Assembly: GCA_022829145.1 (NCBI GenBank) | Contig: CM040756.1 | Location: 3,799,680 to 3,863,679 of the forward strand | Source of the DNA: Albula goreensis | Lineage: Eukaryota; Chordata; Actinopteri; Albuliformes; Albulidae | Length of the DNA: 64,000 nucleotides | Reading direction: 5' to 3' | Shown: piece after piece, positions 11,890 through 23,699 of the stretch | Numbering within the stretch: the stretch's first letter is position 1 | Layout: each line of letters starts with the position of its first letter | Program-made: the position numbers and the translations under genes | The notes under the pieces: generated by a model | Told to the model about the DNA's origin: nothing | Databases searched by the model: none | The model's input: the letters and a program-made list of their open reading frames with translations, nothing else

Positions 11890-14780
11890 TCACGGGTGGA
11901 ATGAACTTGTTTGTCACTGTATTTTTTTTTTTTCAGGAAAAACCCGCTGACACAAAACATTCCCGGAACATTGGGGAACATTTAGGTCAAATCGTCGTCG
12001 CATTTTTGGCCTAATACGTGAATTAGTGTTATGCGAACATTCCTCGGAAATCCTAAAATCGTTGTATTGTTTCCTAAATGTTCTGTCGCAAGAACATGGA
12101 CACCCATCTTTATTTATCAGGGACAATGCAACTCGACATTGTCACAAGTTAAAACATGAAACATATGCACTGCATACAAGGTTTTTAGCAGATGTTAATT
12201 TGCAACCTCTGTTCAGTGTGGGCGGTGTAGTGTCTAAGTCGTTTAAATCTGTTGGCCACACTCAGTGGGTATACCCAGTATGCGAACCATACCATGGCTT
12301 TCGGGCGAGCTCGCTTTCTTACCGGGGGCGGGGGGTGCCTACGCGTGCCTAAACTTGAGGCCTGACTGTGACTCATGAATCATACATCAGTAATAGCCTA
12401 ATTTTACGAGTGATCAATGTTGATTAAGATACAGAAAAACTAGAAATGAATGGCAAATTAGCATATTGTCAATATTTTGGAGACCCCCAAAATTTCACAA
12501 ATCATGTTTTCAGGGGAGCTGATGTCTTATTAAGAGCAGCCAAACTCGCCATGGGTCCCCCTGTAGTTCGCACCCTGGGCACATCATGTTCAAATTTGAT
12601 GAGCAACCTGATCGTGGACACTGGATGTGTTTTGATGTAATGATGATCAATCAAAATGAATACAATCTGTCAAAAGAATTTTGGTCTTGTGAGGCTCCCC
12701 AGTGTTAAGTGCTGGTGTGAAATTAGCCTCACAGGTTATAGTTTTGTCCACTAGATTAACAGAATAAGACTTCAGAAGACAAAATGACAGCAAACTCTGT
12801 GACCAGACATTCAAGTTTCCGAGCTGCAGGCGCCATCTGCTGGTATTGGGAGGGAACTACCTCAAACAATCCACACGTGTTTTTCACACTGCCACAAAAG
12901 TGAATGTACTTCTCTGCAGACTAGGCTTGGGCGACATAATTTTTTTTCATAACGTCGTACCTTCTTGACATTTCACTGGAGTACAAGATATTTTGTCGGT
13001 GTTTTGGAGGGAGGAGCTGGGTGTTGGAGGGGTGGGAGGAAGTTTGGGCTGGTGGTGCTCCGTGGTTATGTAGGCTATAGGTATGTATAAAAAACATATT
13101 CATGAGACAGTCCGTATACGGTCATGATAAGCCCAAAGAATGTGTTAAATAGCATCGCAAGAATGTCATTATTTCCTGTGTTCTAAGAAGGCTGGGTAGT
13201 TTAAACCAACTCTTTTAATAAATGAAGCAATCACAAGCAAAGTTTATCATACAGTTTATTTATAGGTGACTTAGTCTACAGTTACGGCTGGTTACCTGCA
13301 AAGGTTAGGTAGCCAAAGATGTACGAATTAGAGTGACGGTTTGGTACCTAACCTACACGTTTTTAAGGAAGTCCGTTTTACATAAGGATGACAATTACAC
13401 GTTTTATAAAGTTAAAGTAAGCTAGGTAGTAAAGTAAACTAGATTTGTTTTTTTTTTTTTGTTTTTTTTTTCAAATTCAGCTCTCGTTCACAGTCGTGAA
13501 AAAGGGAAATTGACACAAAAACTACTTCAGCGAGGCATTTTCTTGACAAAAATGAACTCCTTTTTCGGACGGTATGAGAACTAAACTGATTTTAAAATAA
13601 ATTGATATCGTATGGACTCTACCATTTAATTGCATTCACGGACAACGCTATGGAGGTAAATGACGTCTCACACCTGACTGTTCACATACCAGAGAGTCGT
13701 CAGGGGCTCGTCATACGCTTGAAAGTACTCTTAAGACATGGCCGCAACTCGACAGACTCACGATAATTTCTTCAAGCATGGCAAAGGCGCAAAGGAAAGA
13801 GGGCACCGTCCCTCATTACATCCCAAATGTAATGTTTTCTGTGCTTGAGCTGAAGGAGTGAAATTCCATCGAATTACAAATGGGAAGAGCTACCTGACAG
13901 TATCAGTGATTTGAACCAATGACTGCACTAGCTATGGAGAGAGAAAAATGATTGGTTCAGGTAATTCAATGATTGACAGCTGAGTGTAGCTCCACCCTTA
14001 CAGTGCTCATTGAATTTCATTTCAGACGTCACTGCTCTGTTATGCACTCTGTCATGTCCAGGGCTCCAGATTTCAGTCAGTTACAGGGGTACCGGCAGGC
14101 AGAACACCCTCCCTGCTCTCTCTCTTTACATAAGAGGCAGGTGCGGTCTGGTGAGGTCTTACTTTACCACTGAAAAACAATTTACATTATTCTAGTAAAC
14201 TAATTACATAAAACACACACTATATGATATCTAATAGTTTATGGATAATAGTCCAGGACAATAGGACAAATAAAGGCAAGTGGAGAAGTGGTGAAGAGAA
14301 AGATTCTGGAAACAGAGAGCATCATGGGATCACAGCTAAGGAAATCCTGCAGATGCAACAGCTGCATGCTGCTACAGTTAATCTCAACCCAGTCACAGTT
14401 CTGTATAATAAACAGTTCAGTGTTTTACTGATGTTAGGAGCCTGCTAGGCTGCAGAAGCCACTGGACAGGCATACATCTGCAGGTTTTGGGCAGGGGGAG
14501 GGTGGGCCTCATCCCTCAGGAGTCCAGGACAGCAGAGCAGGATGGTCCTGGAGCATGGAGGAGCTAAGCAGATGCAACCCTCACTTATTTACCCATGTGG
14601 GGTATTATTTCTGTTTTCTGCTGCTTTTTATAAAGTGTTTGACTGGTCTTTTAAAATGTTTACACTGGATGATTCAGGTTCTGTAACAGCTGATTCTGAA
14701 TCATTGTTTAAATGAGCTGGTGTCCTGTGATTGTCAGGTGATTACACAAAATATGTATATAAGCATGTATTTGAAAAAAA
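11890..14780. other. Intergenic, no gene recognised
   Basis: Mostly AT-rich with T-runs near 11922 and 13448-13472. The small open frames have no splice sites or family resemblance that can be defended. Confidence 0.4.
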
Positions 14781-14809
14781 AAAAACTCTTTTTATTAACA
14801 CTGCTTTTC

Positions 14810-16865
14810 TGTAGGCCACGTTAGCCACCATCATAGTAGCTGGTCATTAGACTATCAGAACACATACAGTGAATCACTGTGTAAGGTACAGTAACAGTTT
14901 AAACAGTGTAGCGGAGAAGACATGAGGATAAACTTCATGGAAAGAAGGGAATAGTATCAAAGATAGAGTAAACACAAAACACGGAACACAAAATAAATGG
15001 AATGATTGACTCTCCTCCTCTGCTTTACTTATGTGGCCTCGCCAGGCTGACAGTTTGGAGGCCTCTCCTTCCATGTAGCCCAGGTAGGTGTTTAGAGTCC
15101 CACTTACCACATTGCAATAAGACAAATGGCCCTTTATCTTTCAGCTACAATCTTCTGCCATTTTATGTAAAGAGGTGAAAGACTACCTGGGCCTAAGTGA
15201 ATATTAACTGATGGATTTTGCTTATCCAGGTGGGCCTTATTTTAATACTGAATGAGATGTTTTACTCACACCCTCCCAAAGACAGCATTTTATTAACAGA
15301 GAGCAAGTGAAAGACAAAATCAACCATTGTCTGAAGTGTGGTCACTTCTCCAAGCCTTTCTTATTTTTGTGTTAAACAACACATGAAAAATATAACAGTA
15401 ATATTCTGGCTACAGAACTGTCGCTTCATGCATGTGTGTCATAAGCATCTGTATTTCTGAAATTCGTGAGTGCCATTCTCACACACCATGTGTAAACTGG
15501 CCATCACAGAACCTGAGTCACTTTGACATGCTTAAAACTTCTGTCTCATTTTATCTAAAGTGTTTGTGCTCGTTGAGCTGGTCTTCCTATCCCAACATTT
15601 TCTTATGAGAGGGTTTTCTCTTCTTTACAGTCTTGGATCACCTGGGTTTTTTCCTTCATTCCATCAGAATATCCATAGCCTTTGCAGGGGCATTTGCTGC
15701 ACTATTTTATCATGAAAGGAGCATATTCCAAGGGACAGAACTACCTGTTTCCTATGAAATATTCAAACAAATGTATGTAACAATGTAAAGTCATGATTGA
15801 TTAAATTTCAAGAGTCCTTCATGGCAATAACTGTGTTTGTTTGGGTTCAAGCCATGCAGAAAACTGCACTTACTTTGTTAATGATAATTGCACAACAGCT
15901 ATAGATAAACTGCATGGCATTTGCAAAGCATAAATGGCTGTCAGAAACCTGACACACATGATGTTGCAGCAGTACGTGCAGAGCTTAATGTTAGAGTGTA
16001 TGAAATGAGTGTACTTGTGTGTTTGTGTGTTCATACTTATGTTAAAATATAATTCTGATTTGAAAAAAAAAACTTTAATTGTATGTCACTGTGGGTTCCC
16101 AAATGTCTGACAGATTCTTACAGAAATGTAAAAATTGTAAGAACAAACTTCAGTAACTCTAACGATGAGACAGCAACAGTAAATGAGAACGTCCTGGTAC
16201 ATTCACTTTCATGGACAATAGCTGGCTGAAATCCAATACAAAGCGTTATACCCATAAAACATAACCACCTGTAACTGCCTTCTACATTTATGAGCATCCC
16301 CATGACTGGGTAGCACTCTCATCAGTGTTAACAGCTATCTGCCCCTCCCAAAAGCATCTTGGCCATCAAAACCAGGGGTTAGCTCCAGCTCTGCGGCCTG
16401 CAGCTGGACAGACATCTGTGCCTGTTATACAGCAGATCCCACACAATTAAAGACAGTGGAAAGAAATAAGTAAGGTAGTGGATGCACACGAAAAACTAAA
16501 ATTCATTCCCACAAGTGACTCTATCTCAGGAGGCTCCATGCGACCCTGTGCAGTAAATGTGGGGTACACACTGGTGATATGTGCATATACATATCTGTCA
16601 GTATGAGTGTGATGTGAAATGGCTGTGAGCAGCTATGGGTATGTAATTAGTTGTACTCTAATGCAAATATGATAAAGACAGAACAGAATATGAATACCTA
16701 TAACAGTATGATGCCCAGTACCCTCCGCTGGTCTTGCAGAGCCCACTGCACTTTCAGCATTGCCATCACAGTGCAACAAAGTGAATAATATTATGTGACC
16801 TTCAGCACGCTGCATTACAATTCTATTGGTTGATTTAAAGGAAGGTCTGTAGCTGAAATACGAGT
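14810..16865. repeat. Duplicated unit A
   Basis: It is a direct copy of 17750-20112 with small indels; B has additional sequence at about 18990-19290. Shared landmarks include GGATTTTGCTTATCC, GTGGGCCTTATTTTAATAC, TCTTGGATCACCTGGG and ATCTGCCCCTCCCAAAAGC. A fragment starting after an acceptor-like CTTCTTTACAG (about 15623-15790) reads FFLHSIRISIAF then AGAFAALFYHERSIF, the same in both copies, but an upstream fragment (GLILILNEMFY) is stopped in this copy. It is probably a decayed gene or a composite repeat; the family is not recognised. Confidence 0.7.
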
Positions 16866-17749
16866 GGGCTATTCCAATAATTATGTGCATGCAACTACAC
16901 AACACACATATACAACAAATAACTCAAATAACTTTTACTCATAACTGTTTTATTCATGTTACTTTCAAAGTTACAATAACAAAAAACCTTTACACAGCCA
17001 CCTTATCAGTCACACGCTGCACACACTATGGACATATTCTTACTGACCTGTGCCAACCCCTGCTACCCAAATTCAGTGCCCCCCCCAACACAGAATTCAA
17101 TCCACCACAAGGGCACAAGGATAAGTTAAATAAAAGGCAATTGCAAATTATAAATGTTATTGAAATTTAAGACACAGAGACACCACCCAGAAACCTAACC
17201 GCAGCACTTTGCCTCACCCTCTCAGTCTCACACACTCCAATACTATGTCCTCCACTCCCCGGCCAAAAGGCAATTCAAGGGTAAGGGGCTGTAGTGCCTT
17301 GCATATGGACCGACAGGGCACAAGCAGATAATCATTTTCCAGACTCTCATTCCACACTGGTCCTTACACACCCTGACCAAAAACTGAGTGTGAATGTCCC
17401 ACACTACACAGGTGATATCGTTCCCTGGCATGTGTCCAGAAAGGGTCAAGGATCAGCTGCAGCATCTCTCCTCTCTGCTTCCCCTTTCAGGGTCTCCTGC
17501 TTCTCCTCTCAGGATCTGCTCTGCACCATTCCACCATTCTGTGCACTGCCAGGTAACTCACCACCACTTGATTTGGCCACTTTGAACCAGCCACTGTGGG
17601 GTTAGGGGCCATGCTCAAAAGCCCAATAGCTGCACTAATCTTATTATGGCTACACTTGAACCAGTGATCATGCCCCTTAGCCAGTAGGGGTGTCACCCAT
17701 GCCCCCCCCACCCATCAATTTAAAACTCAAAATATTAAAACTGCTCTTA
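16866..17749. other. Spacer between duplicated units A and B
   Basis: Unique-looking sequence containing the SINE at 17560-17715. No gene was recognised. Confidence 0.4.
17560..17715 (-). mobile_element. tRNA-derived SINE fragment
   Basis: On the minus strand it has a B-box-like GGTTCAAGTG and a GGCCCCTAACCCC motif typical of fish tRNA-derived SINEs. The 5' A box is degraded. Confidence 0.5.
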
Positions 17750-20112
17750 TGTTAACCACATTAGCCACTGTTCATAGAAGCCGGTCATTAGCCTGTCAGA
17801 CCGCATACAGTGAACCATTGTGTGAAGATGAGGAACAGTCAGTGAGGCAGAGAGGAAATTAAGTAAACCCACAAGGAAAGAAGGGAATGGTGTCAGAATA
17901 AGGTAGTATAAACACAGGATACCACATATAAACTGAAGGATTGACTCTGCTCTTCTGTTTGCTACATGGCCTCCCCAGGCTGGGAGTTTGGAGGCCTCAC
18001 CTTCAGTGCAGCCCAGGTAGATGTGCTCATTCACAGACCTGCTGTTCAGAGTCACCCAATTTCGTCACATTTCCACAGAATCCCACTTATCACATTGAAA
18101 TAAGTCAAATGGTCCTTTATCTTTCAGCTACCAGCTACTGTCATATTATGTAAAGAGGAGAAAGGCTACGTAAGCCTAAGAGCAGGTTACCTGATGGATT
18201 TTGCTTATCCAGGTGGGCCTTATTTTAATACTGAATGAGATGTTTTACTCACACCCTCCCGAAGACAGCATTTTATTAACAGAGACAAGTGAAAGACAGA
18301 ATCAACCATCGTCTGAAGTGTGGTCACTTCTCCAAGCCTTTCTTCATTTTTTTGTTAAACAACACATGAAAAATATAACAGTAATATTCTGGCTACAGAA
18401 CTGTCGCTTCATGCATGTGTGTCATAAGCATCTGTATTTCTGAAATTCGTGAGTGCCATTCTCACAAACATTGTGTAAACTGACCATCATAGGACCTGAG
18501 TCACTTTGACATGCTTAAAACTTCTGTCTCATTTTATCTAAAGTGTTTGTGCTCGTTGAGCTGGTCTTCCCTATCCCAGCATTTTCTTTTGAGAGGGTTT
18601 TCTCTTCTTTACAGTCTTGGATCACCTGGGTTTTTTCCTTCATTCCATCAGAATATCCATAGCCTTTGCAGGGGCATTTGCTGCACTATTTTATCATGAG
18701 AGGAGCATATTCCAAGGGACAGAACTGCCTGTTTCCTATGAAATATTCAAACAAATGTATGTAACAATGTAAAGTCATGATTGAATAAATTGCACATATA
18801 CCCTTAAAGACACTAAGTGTGTTTGATTGGATTCAAGCCATGGAGAAAACTGCACTCATTTTGTTAATGATAATTGCACAACAGCCATAGATGAACTGCA
18901 AGGCATTTACAAAGCCTAAATGGCCGTCAGAAACCTGAGACACATGATGTCGCAGCAATATGTGCAGAGCTTAATGTTAGAGTGTACGAAATGAGTGTGC
19001 CTGTGTGTTTGTGTGTTCATAGTTATGTTAAACATCACCAGTAAATATTTCATGTAAAATTTGACCCACTATCCCAGACTGTAAATAGATCATACAGACT
19101 CAGAGACTACTGCTCCGGTTCACTGTATGGGGTATCATAGTTTTTTATCATTATCCCAATGCATTATTGCTGTTTAATTAATGGAGATATATTTATAAAG
19201 CAATCATACAATCTGTCACTTTAATGTTTGTGTGTTCTTGACTGTGCTTGTGTGTGTGTGCAGTCCAGGCAATATTGCAGAGGCTTATACAATTCTGATT
19301 TGAAAAAAAAAAAACTTTAATTGTATGTCACTCTGTGTTCCCAAATGTCTGACAGATTCTTACAGAAATGTAAAAATTGTAAGAACAAACTTCAGTAACT
19401 GTAACGATGAGACAGCAACAGTAAATGAGAACGTCCTGGTACATTCACTTTCATGGACAATAGCTGGCTGAAATCCAATACAAAGCGTTATACCCATAAA
19501 ACATAACCACCTGTAACTGCCTTCTACATTTATGAGCATCCCCGTGACTGGGTAGCACTCTCATCAGTGTTAACAGCTATCTGCCCCTCCCAAAAGCATC
19601 TTGGCCATCAAAACCAGGGGTTAGCTCCAGCTCTGCGGCCTGCAGCTGGACAGACATCGGTGCCTGTTATACAGCAGATCCCACACAATTAAAGACAGTG
19701 GAAAGAAATAAGTAAGGTAGTGGATGCACACGAAAAACTAAAATTCATTCCCACAAGTGACTCTATCTCAGGAGGCTCCATGCACCCCTGTGCAGTAAAT
19801 GTGGGGAGCACACTGGTGATATGTGCATATACATATCTGTCAGTATGAGTGTGATAAGAGATAGCTGTGAGCAGCTATGTGTATGTAATTAGTTATTCTC
19901 AAATGCAGATATGTTAATGACAGAACAGAATATGAATACCTATAACAGTATGATGCCCAGTACCCTCCGTTGGTCCTGCAGAGCCCACTGCACTTTCAGC
20001 ATTGCCATCACAGTGCAACAAAGTGAATATGTGACCTTCAGCACGCTGCATTACAATTCTATTGGTTGATTTAAAGGAAGGTTTTAGCTGAAGTATAAGT
20101 GGGCTATTTATC
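17750..20112. repeat. Duplicated unit B
   Basis: A direct copy of unit A (14810-16865). The fragment at 18201-18443 is open here (VGLILILNEMFY, then SHPPEDSILLTETSE) but broken in A. The part from 18761 onward is also repeated in inverted orientation at 27237-29858. A third, more decayed copy of the ERSIFQGTEL segment continues past 29858. Confidence 0.75.
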
Positions 20113-20528
20113 CACAGCAACCTACAGCTGATTAGCCTAACATGGGAAGGTATTTTTTATTCAACATGCTCATATGAAAACGGTGCCTAGTAAGAATCCT
20201 CTACACAGAGACGAATGTTTCATTCTTAAGAGACAAAAGTTTCATTTAAAAATTTGATATGGCGATGTCTAACTTGGTATTGAATGCAATTCTTCATCTC
20301 TCACAAGATTTTTAAAGTAAGTGAGAAGAAAACTGTACCTTGCGAAATAAAATTCTGTGTAGACTTAAGCGATTTAATATTTTTGCATTTGCTGCCTGAA
20401 AATACAATCATTAAAGCAATTGAGTTCCCCTTAACATTTTGCATAAAATGAAGGGTTACAAAGGCAGAGCTTCTTATGACTGCAGCAATAAGGAACTGAA
20501 GAGTAAAAGAAATGTACATAACCATCAT

Positions 20529-20584
<56 letters not shown>

Positions 20585-21343
20585 GCAGGTAATGGGGGTG
20601 GGGGTGTGGTTGGGGACAGGTTGGGTCTTCAGCCGGGCCCTGATAACACAGAGTTCATAAGCAGCTTTTCCACACAGCTCTGTACTCACCTGTCGGCTGA
20701 ACCTCAGGTAAGACAACAAAAGAGTGTTCATTCATCTTGCTCTCTCTCTCTTCGCTCTCTCTCTGTCTCTCTCAGCTTCTACATTGTAATTATATTCCTA
20801 TCACTGCATTTGTATTTGTATATTGTAATATTGTAGGTAATACCATGTCTTGTGCTGAAAGCTGGGCAGTTTACTTGGCCCAAAACCGGTGACTTTTGTC
20901 ATTTACAAGTGATGGGGTCATATTTATGCAATTATATGATTGAATATATGTTTATTATATACTGAAATACTCTTTTTGTCTTAATGAAGAATGTGGGTTT
21001 CTGGGGTTTGTTGTGGCAGTGGGCCAGACCATAGCACCATACGGCAGAATGGTCATCGCATCCATGCAATGGTCAAATGGGCAGTGGTTAAAATGAGAAG
21101 GGTCTGGGGTCAGGGACCTTGTCTATACCTGCATCTCCTATCGCCACGGTGACCACTTGTGTTTAATTTGGTACACCCACTCAGCTTGTATGTAGTTTGA
21201 ATATCTTAGTCTACTAGTAAAGAGACGCTTAACATACTTTACCAGATCAGTTTTAAGATTTCTGTCATTTTTGACCTTGATGATTTATCCTTTGCATCTA
21301 TCCTTTTATCATTTACTATTTTATAAGTTGATTTTTTTCCATT
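18761..21343 (+). repeat. Large inverted repeat, left arm
   Basis: Its reverse complement is nearly identical to 27237-29858. The inner end coincides exactly with the N gap. Differences are mainly the length of the (GT)n tract at 20529-20585 and a few substitutions or 1-nt indels (for example near 20420). No gene was recognised within the arm. Confidence 0.9.
20529..20585. repeat. (GT)n microsatellite
   Basis: A pure GT tract of about 27 units. The inverted counterpart at 28002-28094 is longer. Confidence 0.95.
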
Positions 21344-21843
21344 NNNNNNNNNNNNNNNNNNNNNNNNNNNNNNNNNNNNNNNNNNNNNNNNNNNNNNNNN
21401 NNNNNNNNNNNNNNNNNNNNNNNNNNNNNNNNNNNNNNNNNNNNNNNNNNNNNNNNNNNNNNNNNNNNNNNNNNNNNNNNNNNNNNNNNNNNNNNNNNNN
21501 NNNNNNNNNNNNNNNNNNNNNNNNNNNNNNNNNNNNNNNNNNNNNNNNNNNNNNNNNNNNNNNNNNNNNNNNNNNNNNNNNNNNNNNNNNNNNNNNNNNN
21601 NNNNNNNNNNNNNNNNNNNNNNNNNNNNNNNNNNNNNNNNNNNNNNNNNNNNNNNNNNNNNNNNNNNNNNNNNNNNNNNNNNNNNNNNNNNNNNNNNNNN
21701 NNNNNNNNNNNNNNNNNNNNNNNNNNNNNNNNNNNNNNNNNNNNNNNNNNNNNNNNNNNNNNNNNNNNNNNNNNNNNNNNNNNNNNNNNNNNNNNNNNNN
21801 NNNNNNNNNNNNNNNNNNNNNNNNNNNNNNNNNNNNNNNNNNN
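21344..21843. other. Assembly gap (500 N)
   Basis: Exactly 500 N, so the size is probably a placeholder. It abuts the inner end of the inverted-repeat left arm. Confidence 0.99.
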
Positions 21844-21879
21844 CTAAGCAACCTACAGTTGATTAGGCTAACCAAGGGC

Positions 21880-22016
21880 TAAACCCCCCTGGGAGCAAAG
21901 TGGGGTCAAGGGCCCAACAGCAATGGTGTTCTTGCTGTGGCTGGATTGGGGCTTAAATCACCACCTTTAGGGGTCCCAGTCATGCATCTCAGCCACTACA
22001 CTACAGAGTGACCTGG
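21880..22016 (-). mobile_element. tRNA-derived SINE fragment
   Basis: On the minus strand it starts with GGTCACTCTGTAGTGTAGTGG (A-box-like), then TGATTTAAGCCCC (B-box-like), then GGGCCCTTGACCCCACTTTG. This is the usual order of a fish tRNA-head SINE. Confidence 0.55.
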
Positions 22017-22140
22017 TTGCAACAGTATGTGCAGTGCTTAAGGTCTGAATGTGTGAAAGGAGTGTGCTTGTGCCATCACCAGTAAATATTTATCTCATGT
22101 GAAATTTAACTCACTATCCCCGATTGTAAATAGGTCTTAG
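22017..22140. repeat. Diverged fragment of duplicated unit B
   Basis: It matches 18950-19090 (CATCACCAGTAAATATTT and the CACTATCCC region). The repeat-unit sequence therefore flanks RNase gene 3 too, supporting joint duplication of the units and the RNase genes. Confidence 0.55.
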
Positions 22141-22351
22141 AGGATGTGGTGCACATCAGCAAAAACTACAGATACTGCGACAGAAACGCTTCAGGCCATA
22201 TTTTTTTGCTCACCAAAAGCCTGGAAAGATGCCGCTTGTTATTAACTGTCTTCACCCAGCCATATCTTTATAATCTTCACATTCATTCTTCGTTTCACAA
22301 ACCATGACTTTGGAACATGTCTGATAGGACAACAAATCCCCCAAGTCCATA

Positions 22352-22391
22352 TGTGGGAGGGGCCTTCCCTCTTTGACCAATAAAAGTCAGC
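22352..22391 (+). promoter_or_regulatory. RNase gene 3 core promoter module
   Basis: TGTGGGAGGGG (22352-22362) lies 14 bp before CCAATAAAAGTCAGC (22377-22391), as in genes 1 and 2. Confidence 0.65.
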
Positions 22392-22414
22392 AGAGCAGGC
22401 TGAGAGAGCCACCT

Positions 22415-22513
22415 CATCTGAGAGACCACCTCATCTGAGACTCACCTTTACCTGAGATTCACGTTTACCTGAGGGTCACCCTGAACAGTTCCTGTGCACC
22501 TTTCATTCGACAG
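22415..22513 (+). other. RNase gene 3 non-coding first exon (approximate 5' end)
   Basis: It ends TTCATTCGACAG before donor GTCAGTAAAC. It contains a short tandem of CTGAGA/CACCT-type motifs. The start is estimated from the TATA-like box. Confidence 0.55.
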
Positions 22514-22814
22514 GTCAGTAAACATCTGTTTGCAGCATAGTGTTTCTCCAGGTCCTTGTGTTTTGGCCTGCATTACATTAATATATGAGGGGAGAATGGG
22601 GAAATACTCCCTGTAGACACAATGCTTGTCTAAAACTTACCCCATGGTACTATACTACTTGTGCATGCATATAATTTCAGAATTTATGCAGCAGTTTTCT
22701 AACACCTTATTTTAAGAATTGTTGCTGTTTTTTTTTATGAAATGGGCTCATTGGAACATTGATACAATGTTTTTGTGGAAACCAGTTCAAATGTTAGTGT
22801 TGAAGAAGATTTAT

Positions 22815-23140
22815 GCAACCTTAGCCTGGGCAAGGTTAAAGAAGGTTTCGATAACCATAGCCCATGCTAAATGCGAAATGAAAAAAATGCAATGCAAAAG
22901 AAGGTTTAGCTAGTTAAAAAGAAGGTTTAGGCCCATAGGTTAAAGAAGGTTTAGGCAATCCTAGGTTAAAGAAGGTTTCGATAACCATAGCCCATGCTAA
23001 ATGCGAAATGACTGCAATGCAATGCTAGGTTAAAGAAGGTTTAGGTAATCCTAGTTTAGGCTAGGTTAAAGAAGGTTTAGATAACCATAGCCTAAGCTAG
23101 GTTAAAGAAGGTTTAGGTAGTCTGAGTCTAGGTTATGTTA
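22815..23140 (+). repeat. 37-bp-type minisatellite in RNase gene 3 intron
   Basis: Repeats of GTTAAAGAAGGTTTAGGTAA and CCTAGGCTAG, in the same gene-relative orientation as in genes 1 and 2. A secondary duplication of a longer block (TTTCGATAACCATAGCCC) lies at about 22846-23020. Confidence 0.8.
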
Positions 23141-23245
23141 AAGAAGTCATCCTACTATGTGAATTTGCTATTTCAGGAAGACAGTCCATCCATGTCCTCT
23201 TACTCCTCAGTGAGGCTCCTGTTTCTTCTGTCGTCCACAGAGAGG

Positions 23246-23698
23246 ATGATGAAGCTACAGCTGGTTGGCGTGGTTCTGCTTCTGGTCCTGTGTGTGGCTG
23301 GATCAGTCCAGGGTCAACCAGCCAACGTTAAAGAAAGATATAAGCATTTCCTTGAACAGCACTTTACAGGAAAAAGTTTCAATGACAAAGCATGTACGGC
23401 AAAAATGAACAAATTGAAGCTCAAAGATGATCAAGGAGACTGCAAACAAACGAACAGTTTCATCATTGGCAACAGCGATCTTATTGTAAATGTTTGTAAA
23501 ACTGGGACACATGTAAAGGGAGACATTTACCGCAGCGGCCAGCCCTTCCGAGTCGCCCGATGTGAACGTCAAGGGGGAAACCTCCGTTACCCCCACTGTA
23601 AATACAGGGCACATGAGGACACGAGATACATAGAGATTGGATGTGATCAGGGTTGGCCTGTGCACTTTGCTGGTGCAGATAAAGCAATAGGAAAGTAA
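23246..23698 (+). CDS. RNase A-family secreted ribonuclease, gene 3
   Basis: This encodes 150 residues. The signal peptide is about residues 1-23 (MMKLQLVGVV to SVQG). Catalytic His is in FLEQHF, Lys in CKQTNSF and His in WPVHFA; there are six mature cysteines. The coding exon opens at 23241 after GTCCACAG, so the start is the first ATG of the exon; longer open sequence upstream is intron. AATAAA lies at 23780-23785. The gene is on the opposite strand to genes 1 and 2, and its flanks match those of gene 2 on both sides, so it arose by inverted duplication of the gene 2 segment. Secreted ribonuclease activity is inferred from the intact triad. Confidence 0.92.
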   Translation: MMKLQLVGVVLLLVLCVAGSVQGQPANVKERYKHFLEQHFTGKSFNDKACTAKMNKLKLKDDQGDCKQTNSFIIGNSDLIVNVCKTGTHVKGDIYRSGQPFRVARCERQGGNLRYPHCKYRAHEDTRYIEIGCDQGWPVHFAGADKAIGK

Positions 23699-23699
23699 A

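Noticed and set aside
21271-21882. Open frames spanning the gap on both strands
   Set aside because: They consist of N positions with a few flanking codons; no evidence of coding.
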